This document shows, piece by piece, positions 1 to 6,230 of a DNA stretch of 30,434 nt. Made by a program: the position numbers and the translations under genes. Each line of letters opens with the position of its first letter. Positions within the stretch are counted from its first letter, which is position 1. This DNA is from a virus. The notes below the pieces were generated by a model, which saw only the letters and a list, made by a program, of their open reading frames with translations, made no database searches and was not told where the DNA came from. Where the stretch lies: IMG/VR virus record IMGVR_UViG_3300042691_045130, positions 1-30,434 of that record; one strand, given 5' to 3'.

Positions 1-65
1 GCAATGGCAGAAGACTGTAAATCTTCCCTCTTTCGAGTTCGTTGGTTCGAGTCCAGCTACTCCCA
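1..65 (+). tRNA. tRNA-Tyr (GTA), 5' truncated by the window edge
   Basis: The D-arm remnant, an anticodon arm with GTA, a variable arm, a T arm with TTCGAGT loop, and the 3' acceptor strand tactccc plus discriminator A are visible. The 5' acceptor strand and part of the D arm lie outside the window. CCA is not encoded. First member of a plus-strand tRNA array. Confidence 0.93.
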
Positions 66-68
66 CAA

Positions 69-130
69 AAATGATTGAAGTCCTGAGTGGTGTCAGGAGG
101 AAGTAACACAACCAAGTGTAACAATCATTT
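69..130 (+). ncRNA. Predicted three-way-junction RNA element inside the tRNA array
   Basis: It sits between tRNA-Tyr and tRNA-Met and starts 3 nt after the tRNA-Tyr discriminator. A perfect 9-bp stem (69-77 with 122-130) closes two hairpins: 81-86/93-98 (6 bp, loop GTGGTG) and 106-109/116-119 (4 bp, loop AACCAA). The two loops contain TGGT and ACCA, which are complementary and could form a 4-bp kissing interaction. There is no TTCGA T-loop and no plausible anticodon arm, so it is not an ordinary tRNA. Junction lengths and sequences do not fit a hammerhead core. Function unknown; the fold is worked out by hand. Confidence 0.5.
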
Positions 131-132
131 AA

Positions 133-206
133 GGACCCTTAGCTCAGTTGGTTAGAGCGGCTGACTCATAATCAGTAGGTCCACGGTTCAAGTCCGTGAG
201 GGTCCA
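133..206 (+). tRNA. tRNA with CAT anticodon (elongator Met or Ile2)
   Basis: Acceptor GGACCCT/AGGGTCC, D arm with GTTGGTTAGAGC, anticodon loop CTCATAA and T loop TTCAAGT are all present, with discriminator A206. CCA is not encoded. The acceptor has C4-G69 and C5-G68, pairs associated with recognition by the lysidine synthetase TilS, and its overall body resembles tRNA-Ile2 as well as elongator Met. The amino acid identity is therefore ambiguous. Confidence 0.93.
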
Positions 207-211
207 CATTA

Positions 212-282
212 TATCCTCTGGTGTAACGGTAACACAATTGGTTTTGGTCCAATTATTCAAGGTTCGAATCCTTGGGGGATAA
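212..282 (+). tRNA. tRNA-Gln (TTG)
   Basis: Acceptor TATCCTC/GGGGATA (one T-G wobble), anticodon stem ATTGG/CCAAT closing the 7-nt loop TTTTGGT with anticodon TTG, and T loop TTCGAAT. Discriminator A282; CCA not encoded. Confidence 0.93.
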
Positions 283-294
283 CAAATTTTTATT

Positions 295-378
295 ATGAAT
301 AATATTTGTGGAATTCACGGAACACTTTTAGACAAAGACGGACTTTGTCCGAAATGTTTAGAAGAAAATAACAGATAG
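295..378 (+). CDS. Putative 27-aa zinc-ribbon-like microprotein inside the tRNA array
   Basis: An ATG-to-TAG frame of 27 codons fills the gap between tRNA-Gln and tRNA-Arg. The peptide carries C-x2-H near the N terminus (ICGIH) and C-x2-C near the C terminus (LCPKC), an arrangement typical of a small zinc knuckle, followed by an acidic end. The TAG stop overlaps the first base of the following tRNA, so the frame exactly fills the spacer. No Shine-Dalgarno is visible, as elsewhere in the window. It may be real or a remnant of a larger gene; only the cysteine/histidine spacing and the tight fit argue for coding. Confidence 0.45.
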   Translation: MNNICGIHGTLLDKDGLCPKCLEENNR

Positions 379-450
379 GTCTTATCGTATAATGGATGAA
401 TACACTTCGCTACGGACGAAGAAATTTGGGTTCGAATCCTAGTAAGACCT
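378..450 (+). tRNA. tRNA-Arg (ACG)
   Basis: Acceptor GGTCTTA/TAAGACC, D stem GTAT/ATAC, anticodon stem CTTCG/CGAAG around loop CTACGGA (anticodon ACG), and T loop TTCGAAT on a weak T stem with two wobbles. The discriminator would be T450, unusual for Arg; CCA not encoded. Reading CGN codons with ACG would need the host A34-to-inosine deaminase TadA. Confidence 0.87.
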
Positions 451-463
451 CGTAAGTAATATG

Positions 464-536
464 GTGAACGTAGCTCAGTTGGAAGAGCACTAGCTTGTGG
501 CGCTAGTTGTCGTGGGTTCGAACCCCATCGTTCACA
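464..536 (+). tRNA. tRNA-His (GTG)
   Basis: Acceptor GTGAACG/CGTTCAC, D arm, anticodon GTG in a CTAGC/GCTAG-type stem, and T loop TTCGAAC. G463 could serve as the G-1 residue, but the base at the discriminator is A rather than the usual bacterial C. CCA not encoded. Confidence 0.93.
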
Positions 537-540
537 CAAA

Positions 541-625
541 GGAGAGTTGCCTGAGTGGTTAAAGGAGCAGTTTGCTAAACTGTGGTCGAGCAATTGGCCT
601 ATTGGTTCGAATCCAATACTCTCCG
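541..625 (+). tRNA. tRNA-Ser (GCT)
   Basis: Class II tRNA with acceptor GGAGAGT/ACTCTCC, anticodon loop TTGCTAA, a long variable arm, T loop TTCGAAT and discriminator G625. CCA not encoded. Last tRNA of the array. Confidence 0.94.
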
Positions 626-673
626 CAAAAAAAAGTTTACACTGCTAATTGACGATTCTGAAAAACTTTTCTA

Positions 674-681
674 TATTTATA
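674..681 (+). promoter_or_regulatory. TATTTATA phage promoter-like motif upstream of the lipoprotein
   Basis: A perfect TATTTATA copy 45 nt before the ATG at 727. The same octamer precedes many genes here, always in the coding direction; see the finding on this motif. It is interpreted as a -10-like element of a phage promoter. Confidence 0.45.
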
Positions 682-726
682 AACTCAAGACGTTATTAAA
701 ACATTAACAAAAAAAACAAAAAGAAA

Positions 727-897
727 ATGAAAAAAATCCTTGCAATCTTGTCAATCGTAGCATTGGCATCATGTGGAAACGGAGCAACATCAAACGAAGT
801 AAAAACCGATTCAACTGCTGTAGTAGCAGACTCAACATTGGTAGACTCTACAGTAGCTCCAGTTGTAGATTCTGTTAGAGCAGAAGAAGTAAAATAA
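727..897 (+). CDS. Small phage-encoded lipoprotein
   Basis: This 56-aa protein begins with two lysines and a hydrophobic stretch ending in the lipobox LASC (Cys16), a type II signal peptide. Lipidation at Cys16 would leave a 41-residue mature lipoprotein rich in Asp, Ser, Thr and Val, with repeated DST triplets. This is the style of short Bacteroidota cell-envelope lipoproteins. No enzymatic domain is visible. It follows the tRNA array and is closed by a strong terminator at 922-951. Small phage lipoproteins can act in superinfection exclusion or lysis, but that role is inference only. Confidence 0.85.
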   Translation: MKKILAILSIVALASCGNGATSNEVKTDSTAVVADSTLVDSTVAPVVDSVRAEEVK

Positions 898-921
898 TAT
901 ATTCTTCTACAACGAACTAAT

Positions 922-951
922 AAAAAACCCCTCATTTGAGGGGGTTTTTTT
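922..951. terminator. Bidirectional Rho-independent terminator
   Basis: A run of A, the stem CCCCTC/GAGGGG with loop ATTT, and a run of T. It can serve the lipoprotein gene on the plus strand and the peptidase gene ending at 950 on the minus strand, whose stop codon overlaps the T-run. Confidence 0.85.
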
Positions 952-2245
952 ATAATAGTCCTTTTATTCTTTTTATATTTTCTTGTAATTTACCTTCGTT
1001 TTGTTGTTTTTTCTTATTGAAAACTTTTTTGAAGGCGTTTGCAATCCATGGGTCGACATCTCTTTTTGAGTCCCAATCTTTCCACTTTTTTGTTTTGAGT
1101 TCACCTGTGTCCTTGTCGTATACATTTCCAAAAATCTTTTTTGGTAATAAAATCAAACCAGCAAGTGCAGGGTCCGAATATTGTCTATTACTACCTTTTA
1201 TATATACTTTCTTATTAGGCTCTTTCTCTTTTTGTTTATCAACAAAAGAATCAAATTTTTGCGGGTCTATATTTTTTCTATTATATGATTTGTCGAGAAA
1301 CAACACCTCAGCATTGTCCTTACTATCCATAGTTCCAATATCTTGACCTTGAGAAACAGGGTCACCATTATTTACTTTCTTGGTTGTCATTCCACAATAC
1401 TGTAAAAAAAACTGAGGTTGTGTTGATGACTCAATTGTCACCTCATTTTTACATCCTTGAACAAATCTTTTGTTGTTTACTACACCATCTATCGGACTTT
1501 TCACTCTTGGATTACTCGAACCAGGAATTACAATAGTTCCCATATTACTTTGGATGTTTTTTCCGAAACCTTCTTTAAGATTAAAAACCTTACTACCAAT
1601 GTCTTTAGCGACTAAGTAAAGTAATGGGTTTTGTTCTTCCGCACTTTTGGATTTTGATTTTGTTCCACCTATATTGATTTTTTCACCATAGGCACCTGCC
1701 TTGGTTGTGTCTGAAGTTCCATCTTCAGTTGAATCGTCTGAACTTGGTTGGTAGTTGGGGTCTACAGAAGACGGTGAACCAGTTGTATTTGAAACGTGAA
1801 CGTGATTATCGTGGCCTGCAAAACCGAAGGTCAAAACAGCTTTAGGATGTGATGAACCCTCAGCATTCTTATTGTAACCCATACTTAGAAGAGCATTTAC
1901 AAACTTGTCAACAACGTCTCTATTTTTTGGACTTACAACTTTTCCTCCTATATAGTCAATGTCTACGGCATTTTGAGACCAGTGTCTACTTACATTACCA
2001 CTTTTTGCATATTTGCCGTGGTCAGTCTTTGCGAAATCAATCGTGATGTCCAAACCTGTCATTTGAGATGCTTTTTGTAAGTCGTCCAATAAAGCTTTAT
2101 TTATCTCATCTTGTCTAGTTCTTTTAGCAAATTTCAAATTTGGATATAAAGACTCATCAGGTTTTATATAGACCTCAGAGACCATATCCTTATTCTTATC
2201 AAATTGATTATAAAGTTTTTGTATGTTAGTTAGTATGTTCGACAT
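950..2245 (-). CDS. M15-type zinc peptidase with degenerate LytM-like C-terminal domain
   Basis: This 431-aa protein probably cleaves peptidoglycan peptides. Its N-terminal part (about 25-155) has the pattern of M15/VanY-like peptidases: SRHWSQNAVDID (His88, Asp95) and GHDNHVHVS (His145/148/150), matching S-x-H-x6-D and H-x-H zinc ligands. A Ser/Asp/Thr-rich linker (155-205) leads to a second region (about 235-330) resembling a LytM/M23 fold: a SPIDGVV strand, an LQYCG strand, then a G-x-x-V-x-x-GQ-x-IG segment. The M23 HxxxD and HxH ligands are absent, so that half is probably binding or structural only. No signal peptide, as expected for a virion-associated lysin or holin-dependent endolysin. 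The C terminus is lysine-rich. The TATTTATA motif lies 6 nt before the start. Confidence 0.75.
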   Translation of the reverse strand: MSNILTNIQKLYNQFDKNKDMVSEVYIKPDESLYPNLKFAKRTRQDEINKALLDDLQKASQMTGLDITIDFAKTDHGKYAKSGNVSRHWSQNAVDIDYIGGKVVSPKNRDVVDKFVNALLSMGYNKNAEGSSHPKAVLTFGFAGHDNHVHVSNTTGSPSSVDPNYQPSSDDSTEDGTSDTTKAGAYGEKINIGGTKSKSKSAEEQNPLLYLVAKDIGSKVFNLKEGFGKNIQSNMGTIVIPGSSNPRVKSPIDGVVNNKRFVQGCKNEVTIESSTQPQFFLQYCGMTTKKVNNGDPVSQGQDIGTMDSKDNAEVLFLDKSYNRKNIDPQKFDSFVDKQKEKEPNKKVYIKGSNRQYSDPALAGLILLPKKIFGNVYDKDTGELKTKKWKDWDSKRDVDPWIANAFKKVFNKKKQQNEGKLQENIKRIKGLL

Positions 2246-2251
2246 AGATAC

Positions 2252-2259
2252 TATAAATA
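2252..2259 (-). promoter_or_regulatory. TATTTATA motif of the M15 peptidase gene
   Basis: A perfect minus-strand TATTTATA, 6 nt before the ATG at 2245. It lies just after the terminator T-run of the upstream DUF2061 gene, so terminator and promoter are joined. The spacing implies an almost leaderless transcript if this is a -10 element. Confidence 0.5.
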
Positions 2260-2269
2260 CATTTAAAAT

Positions 2270-2294
2270 AAAAAAAACCGAGATATCTCGGTTT
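2270..2294 (-). terminator. Rho-independent terminator after the DUF2061 gene
   Basis: Minus strand: a perfect inverted repeat AAACCGAGA/TCTCGGTTT followed by eight T. The stop codon of the DUF2061 gene is inside the 5' arm. Confidence 0.8.
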
Positions 2295-2658
2295 ATCTAT
2301 TTGAAGAATAATTTAAAACTTTTTTTCCTGATGATGGTTTCGGTGGAGGAGGTGGTTCAGTGATAGGTAAATCATACTCGTATACTTTTGGTTGTGATTT
2401 TATTTTACCTTCTGTAATTGAATTTTGCTTTCTTTTTTTATCACCCACAAGACCGAATTTAATGTATTTATACCAAATTCTTTCATGTATATAATATTGT
2501 AGAGGTTTGTAGATAAGTTCAACAATTCCAAAAGCAGCTCCGACTTTGATACTACCTGATGCCCACCACATGGCTAAAAAACCAATTGATGTACTTAGAA
2601 ATCTATAACTAATTGTTTTAGCTAAGTGTCTTTTATATGAAACTTTAATTTGACTCAT
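2293..2658 (-). CDS. DUF2061-family membrane protein
   Basis: This 121-aa protein matches the DUF2061 pattern of a short two-helix inner-membrane protein: KTISYRFLSTSIGF near residues 14-27, a second hydrophobic segment around GAAFGIVELIYKPL, then YYIHERIWYK. The C-terminal 40 residues are an added polar tail with a run of five prolines. The biochemical role of DUF2061 is unknown. Its start overlaps the end of the upstream HAD phosphatase gene by 14 nt, so the two are translationally coupled. Confidence 0.8.
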   Translation of the reverse strand: MSQIKVSYKRHLAKTISYRFLSTSIGFLAMWWASGSIKVGAAFGIVELIYKPLQYYIHERIWYKYIKFGLVGDKKRKQNSITEGKIKSQPKVYEYDLPITEPPPPPKPSSGKKVLNYSSNR

Positions 2659-3034
2659 AATTTTCTATGTTTGGTGGCCCACCAACCGAATCAAATCCAC
2701 CATTTCTTGTAAAGTTTATTCCTACTGCCCTATCTAAATTTGGGTTTTCGGGGTCTTTATCGTTAAATATCACACGAGTTCCTCTTCCACAGTCCATAAC
2801 CAATTTGTGGTATTTCAACCCTATTTTATTTAACTCACCTATCGTATAAGATTCATAAGAACTCGGTCTAGCTGTTGTGACAATTATAACCGCACCTTTA
2901 TCAAACTGAAGATTTAGATAGTCAATTACGTCTTGAATTGGCTCTAATACGGCTGTGGATAATTCGTTAAACTTTCTGTATTTGACAATTGTGCCGTCAA
3001 TGTCTACGAAGAATGTTGGATTTTTTGTTGTCAT
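2645..3034 (-). CDS. HAD-superfamily phosphatase
   Basis: This 129-aa hydrolase has HAD motif I FVDIDGT (nucleophile Asp11, acid/base Asp13), motif II VTTARP (Thr near residue 53-54) and a late acidic segment (FNDKDP, then DRAVGIN) suited to motif III/IV. The compact size resembles phage-encoded capless HAD phosphatases, including 3'-phosphatase domains of nucleic acid repair; the substrate cannot be read from sequence. The gene begins 5 nt after the T-run of a structured leader (3040-3128) that may attenuate it, and overlaps the DUF2061 gene at its end. Confidence 0.82.
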   Translation of the reverse strand: MTTKNPTFFVDIDGTIVKYRKFNELSTAVLEPIQDVIDYLNLQFDKGAVIIVTTARPSSYESYTIGELNKIGLKYHKLVMDCGRGTRVIFNDKDPENPNLDRAVGINFTRNGGFDSVGGPPNIENYESN

Positions 3035-3039
3035 AAAGT

Positions 3040-3128
3040 AAAAAAAAAGTGGTCAGGGACTGATGGGATGTTATACCTCGGAGTCGACTTCCTTAAACTA
3101 CTGCAGATAGTTTCATCAGTATGACCAC
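3040..3128 (-). promoter_or_regulatory. Structured leader with terminator-like hairpin before the HAD gene
   Basis: On the minus strand the outer stem GTGGTCA/TGACCAC (3122-3128 with 3049-3055) continues across a small internal loop into ACTGATG/CATCAGT (3114-3120 with 3059-3065). This encloses a 6-bp hairpin AAACTA/TAGTTT (3095-3100/3108-3113) and a GGA/TCC hairpin. The outer stem is followed directly by nine T (3048-3040), as in an intrinsic terminator, only 5 nt before the HAD start codon. The ACTGATGA strand can instead pair with TCATCAGT at 3191-3198 upstream. The two folds exclude each other, as in an attenuator or riboswitch. No known riboswitch class was recognised. Confidence 0.6.
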
Positions 3129-3134
3129 CACACG

Positions 3135-3206
3135 TTACGGATAGATTTTGTCATCATCACCAATCAAATAAAGTTCTACCAATATTCCGAACTGATGACT
3201 TTCCAC
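3135..3206 (-). CDS. Possible 23-aa leader peptide or gene remnant
   Basis: A GTG-initiated frame of 23 codons ends at a TAA 7 nt before the structured leader. The peptide ends GDDDKIYP and looks protein-like, but there is no ATG and no ribosome binding site. It contains the alternative pairing strand (3191-3198) of the switch-like leader, so translation here could influence that structure. It could equally be a decayed gene end. Confidence 0.25.
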   Translation of the reverse strand: MESHQFGILVELYLIGDDDKIYP

Positions 3207-3244
3207 AACGTTATAATTTATTGTGATAGAAATATAATTTATTA

Positions 3245-3436
3245 TTAAGTATTGTCAAAATTTTTTTTATTCAAATCATGTATAGTTATTTCATCATTTT
3301 TCCAATCTTCCCAAATTTTCCAATTCTTTAAATCTCTCAGAGTATTTTCATGAACTAATACAAATCCCTCAGGTGCAATCCCATCAAATTTTCTGATAGG
3401 ACCCTCTTCATCAATTAGTTTTTTTATATCAATCAT
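3245..3436 (-). CDS. Hypothetical 63-aa protein
   Basis: Unrecognised small, acidic, mixed-charge protein with Trp-rich centre (KNWKIWEDWKND). No signal peptide or membrane segment. It lies 25 nt downstream of the sulfotransferase gene on the same strand and probably shares its transcript. Coding is supported by tight gene packing only. Confidence 0.6.
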   Translation of the reverse strand: MIDIKKLIDEEGPIRKFDGIAPEGFVLVHENTLRDLKNWKIWEDWKNDEITIHDLNKKNFDNT

Positions 3437-3461
3437 TTTCTCTATTGCAATTATATTTCAA

Positions 3462-4082
3462 TTATTTTTCATATCCAAATAAATGGAAATGTGGTTTGAA
3501 TAATTTGTAAATTATTGATTTGTTTTCTGAAGTCAAAAAATCTTCTTTTTCTATTTCCAAATTTGTTTTGTTAATTTTCTTAACACACATTTTTTGTAAA
3601 ATACCGAGATGATTCAAATCGGATTCATTGATGAAATTAATTTTACAATAGTCTTCATATAAATTCTCTTTTCTGATAATATAAGTTGGGGGGACTTCAA
3701 TTACAAAATTGAGTTGTTTGAAATCATTACTTTCATCATTCAAACCATTGAGAAAATAACTGAAATCACTTGGTGAAACATTTTTGTTTAGTAAGTAATT
3801 CCTCGTGAATAAAAAAAAAGATAAAATTCTTTCGTAAGGGTTTCTTACGGTCAGAATTGTTTTCGGGTTTACTAATTCTTCTGGTATGAAACAATCATGG
3901 GGTTGAACGTGAGAGTTTGTAAAATCTTTGTGTGTTCCGTCATCATAAAAAATTCTTACATGAGATTCAAAGTCAAAGTATTTCAAAACCCAAGATACGT
4001 GAGTCGAAGCTGTTTTCATTGGCATTAACACACACGTATTGTGTGTATTAGAATACATCCAGTTTTTAGTTTTTTTGAACAT
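3462..4082 (-). CDS. Sulfotransferase-family protein
   Basis: This 206-aa protein carries both PAPS-binding signatures of the sulfotransferase fold: the 5'-phosphosulfate loop PMKTASTHVSWVL (about residues 21-33; Lys23, Thr24, Ser26, Thr27) and the 3'-phosphate motif TVRNPYERILSFF (about 78-90; Arg80, Arg85). It would transfer sulfate from PAPS to a hydroxyl or amine of a glycan or small molecule. It is close in size to a minimal Sulfotransfer_2 domain. No signal peptide, so it would act in the host cytoplasm. The acceptor is unknown; modification of host surface glycans or of phage components is inference. Confidence 0.85.
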   Translation of the reverse strand: MFKKTKNWMYSNTHNTCVLMPMKTASTHVSWVLKYFDFESHVRIFYDDGTHKDFTNSHVQPHDCFIPEELVNPKTILTVRNPYERILSFFLFTRNYLLNKNVSPSDFSYFLNGLNDESNDFKQLNFVIEVPPTYIIRKENLYEDYCKINFINESDLNHLGILQKMCVKKINKTNLEIEKEDFLTSENKSIIYKLFKPHFHLFGYEK

Positions 4083-4141
4083 TACTATTTATTATAAAAA
4101 TTCTGACTTAGAAATAAATTTGTAATACTATAATATGGACG

Positions 4142-4366
4142 ATGGTAAACAGAATAAAGACTTGGAAAAAAACTTTTCAAGACAATCTATCACAAATCTT
4201 TTTGATGTTGGCTCTGTTCTTCAATCCTTTTGGATTCGATGCCGTTCAGTATTCCCTAATATTACTGACAGGAGATTTATGGAAAGCGAACTTCGTTTTG
4301 TATTGTATTGCGGGATTATTTTTTGGGTTATATATCTATTTTCGAAGATTGTCTAAAGTGCCTTGA
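4142..4366 (+). CDS. Small two-helix membrane protein
   Basis: This 74-aa protein has a basic amphipathic N terminus (RIKTWKKTF), a hydrophobic segment around residues 18-31 (SQIFLMLALFFNPFG) and a second around 50-67 (FVLYCIAGLFFGLYIYF), then a basic end. An overlapping frame starting at 4135 also reads through, but this one has the better membrane-protein composition and codon usage. Its end overlaps the convergent gene ending at 4353 by 14 nt. A plus-strand TATTTATT lies at about 4087-4094. No family recognised. Confidence 0.7.
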   Translation: MVNRIKTWKKTFQDNLSQIFLMLALFFNPFGFDAVQYSLILLTGDLWKANFVLYCIAGLFFGLYIYFRRLSKVP

Positions 4367-5834
4367 GTTCCCCTTTTTTGAATGCATCAAAATTAGGACC
4401 TTTAATCAAGAAAAAATCCTTTCCAACTTTTCTGTATCCCAAAATACCGGCATTTTTAGCCGCAGCAAAAAATGACGAGTGTTGACCTCTTAAATCACGT
4501 GGCTTGTAAAAATGATTCCCTTTAGATTTTTTATAACCTTTTTGACCATCTTTAATTACAGGTTCAATATATCCAATATCCATAAGAAAATCTAATTTTG
4601 TTCCTATCTTTCCTTTGTCCAAATAATCAACAAGTTTTTTAACCCAACCTTTATTTTTACCAAATTTATATCCATACGTGGGTCTGAATACTTTTGTTGT
4701 TCCAGCAACCATTTGTATAAGTTTTTGATTGTTTACAATATGGTCTAAAACTCTATGTGCAATGTGTCTTCTAACACCTTCAGCGGTTTCTGCGGGGGTT
4801 TTACCAAGATAGTATGTCGCATCAATTCCCCACCCTTCAAGCCCAAGGTCTACAAAATCGTCACTTGAAACTTCATCAGTACTCCCAAAACCTATACTAG
4901 CTGTAAAGGTTTTTTCATCTTTAGATTTGTATGTGATAAAAATATTATATTCATCAATTAATTTGTTGTCTTCATCTGAACTTAAAGATATTGTTAAAAC
5001 ACCTTCTGTATGACCAAAACCTAAATCAGGTATGTTTTGAAATCCTCTAACAAGTGTTGATAAAGTATAAGTTGAGTTCAAGTAGTTTCTTTTATCTGCT
5101 GATGACTCACCAACTTTATCGAATGATTCTGCTAAAAACTTGTCGGTCATTGACCCCACATTCATGTTATAATCGGCTTTTATTACATCAACTATTTCGG
5201 GAAACGCGTAGTTAAAAATTGCAATTTCTCGTTCACTCATTGGAGAATCTTTCGAATCCCAATATCTCTCAGTTCCTAAGTTGTCAAAATGTATTGCAAT
5301 TTTTGAGTAATCTTTGTTTGTGGAATTGGCTTTGTTAATTATGTAATATAGTCCTTGCCTACCTGAGGTATATCTTTCGAAATGGTCAGGGGATTGTGCG
5401 GTTGTACACCACTTAGTATTCGAACCGTATTTACACGAAGCTTGGTGTGTTTTAGGTTTGATTACAAGAAATTTATCATCTTCGTAAATCTTATCTACCT
5501 GTTTTTCTAATTCTCTGTCTTTCTGTTTTTGGTGGATAGGGACTAAAACATTGTCTAATTCCTCAAAACCACTGTATTGATTAATATCTTTTTTTTCGAG
5601 TTGGGATTGATATTTGTCAAAACTTTTGATTAAATCAATACCAATTTCAACATCTCCGTCAACATAATCAGGATGTACATGTTTTAAAACAAAGTCCGTG
5701 TATTTGTGATTGAAATCTTTTAAATCTGCAATGTTCAATATCCAATCCAAAGTCTCTTCGTCAAACTTCTCGGCATATTTTTTCTTTAAATCTTCTTTAC
5801 GACCTTCCTTAAGTAAAATGGAAATAAACTTCAT
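4353..5834 (-). CDS. Large phage protein with YGxxTKWC motif
   Basis: This 493-aa protein of unknown function contains KYGSNTKWCTTA (about residues 135-146) followed by GLYYIINK. I have the impression this motif recurs in proteins of large phages, but no function is known to me. The N-terminal 120 residues are helical and charged. The C-terminal 100 residues are basic and could form a small winged-helix-like module (SSFFAAAKNAGILGYRKVG). The start was placed at the ATG at 5834, not at a further-upstream ATG, because a perfect TATTTATA motif lies 4 nt before it and the extra upstream 17 residues would overlap the preceding gene. Confidence 0.75.
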   Translation of the reverse strand: MKFISILLKEGRKEDLKKKYAEKFDEETLDWILNIADLKDFNHKYTDFVLKHVHPDYVDGDVEIGIDLIKSFDKYQSQLEKKDINQYSGFEELDNVLVPIHQKQKDRELEKQVDKIYEDDKFLVIKPKTHQASCKYGSNTKWCTTAQSPDHFERYTSGRQGLYYIINKANSTNKDYSKIAIHFDNLGTERYWDSKDSPMSEREIAIFNYAFPEIVDVIKADYNMNVGSMTDKFLAESFDKVGESSADKRNYLNSTYTLSTLVRGFQNIPDLGFGHTEGVLTISLSSDEDNKLIDEYNIFITYKSKDEKTFTASIGFGSTDEVSSDDFVDLGLEGWGIDATYYLGKTPAETAEGVRRHIAHRVLDHIVNNQKLIQMVAGTTKVFRPTYGYKFGKNKGWVKKLVDYLDKGKIGTKLDFLMDIGYIEPVIKDGQKGYKKSKGNHFYKPRDLRGQHSSFFAAAKNAGILGYRKVGKDFFLIKGPNFDAFKKGELKAL

Positions 5835-5838
5835 ATGG

Positions 5839-5846
5839 TATAAATA
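5839..5846 (-). promoter_or_regulatory. TATTTATA motif of the TKWC protein gene
   Basis: The minus strand reads GGTATTTATACC immediately before CATATG, with 4 nt between octamer and start codon. The spacing decides the start and implies an ultra-short leader. It lies between the genes at 5834 and 5851. Confidence 0.5.
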
Positions 5847-5850
5847 CCAA

Positions 5851-6201
5851 TTATTTCCAAAACAATTGAATACAAAGAACTGCAAAACTTAGAATGAGAC
5901 AAACTATAGTTTTGGTTGTTATTGGTTCTTTCAACATTATCCATGCCATGAAACTAAAGACAAACACACCGAAAACAAATCCTATGATTCTGTTTGGCCA
6001 AGTTTGTCCTCCATATAGACTTACCATTTCTCTACTTGCAAGAATTACAAAATAACCAACAGGGACACCCATTAAACTCATCAGGAAAGGGTGGTCTTTA
6101 ATCCATTTATTCCAAAGATGACCTTGTAGTTGATAAAATGTGAAAATTTGTGAAAAGGTGTAAACCGATAAAATAAAAAAAATTGTAACTAACTTATTCA
6201 T
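5851..6201 (-). CDS. Four-helix membrane protein
   Basis: This 116-aa integral membrane protein has four predicted hydrophobic helices near residues 4-24, 40-56, 72-93 and 97-114. The last two are joined by MLKEPITTKT, an arrangement seen in small multidrug-resistance/DMT-type transporters. The membrane-embedded Glu of SMR helix 1 is not evident, so transport activity is not supported. It starts 29 nt after the terminator of the TonB-receptor gene and ends 16 nt before the next gene. Function unknown. Confidence 0.72.
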   Translation of the reverse strand: MNKLVTIFFILSVYTFSQIFTFYQLQGHLWNKWIKDHPFLMSLMGVPVGYFVILASREMVSLYGGQTWPNRIIGFVFGVFVFSFMAWIMLKEPITTKTIVCLILSFAVLCIQLFWK

Positions 6202-6230
6202 TGAAAGAATGATAAGAAATTTTTGTTATA

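Noticed and set aside
69-130. Degenerate tRNA or hammerhead
   Set aside because: There is no T-loop or anticodon arm, and junction lengths (3, 7, 2 in order) do not match the hammerhead core order.
315-593. 92-aa minus-strand frame across the tRNA array
   Set aside because: It is antisense to three tRNAs and encodes no recognisable protein.
3040-3128. Hammerhead ribozyme, because CTGATGA and a GTC occur on the minus strand
   Set aside because: The required GAAA does not follow the second stem, and CTGATG is paired in the better fold.
4135-4356. 73-aa frame overlapping the gene at 4142
   Set aside because: It has weaker protein character than the 4142 frame, which has two clear membrane segments; no sign of programmed frameshifting.
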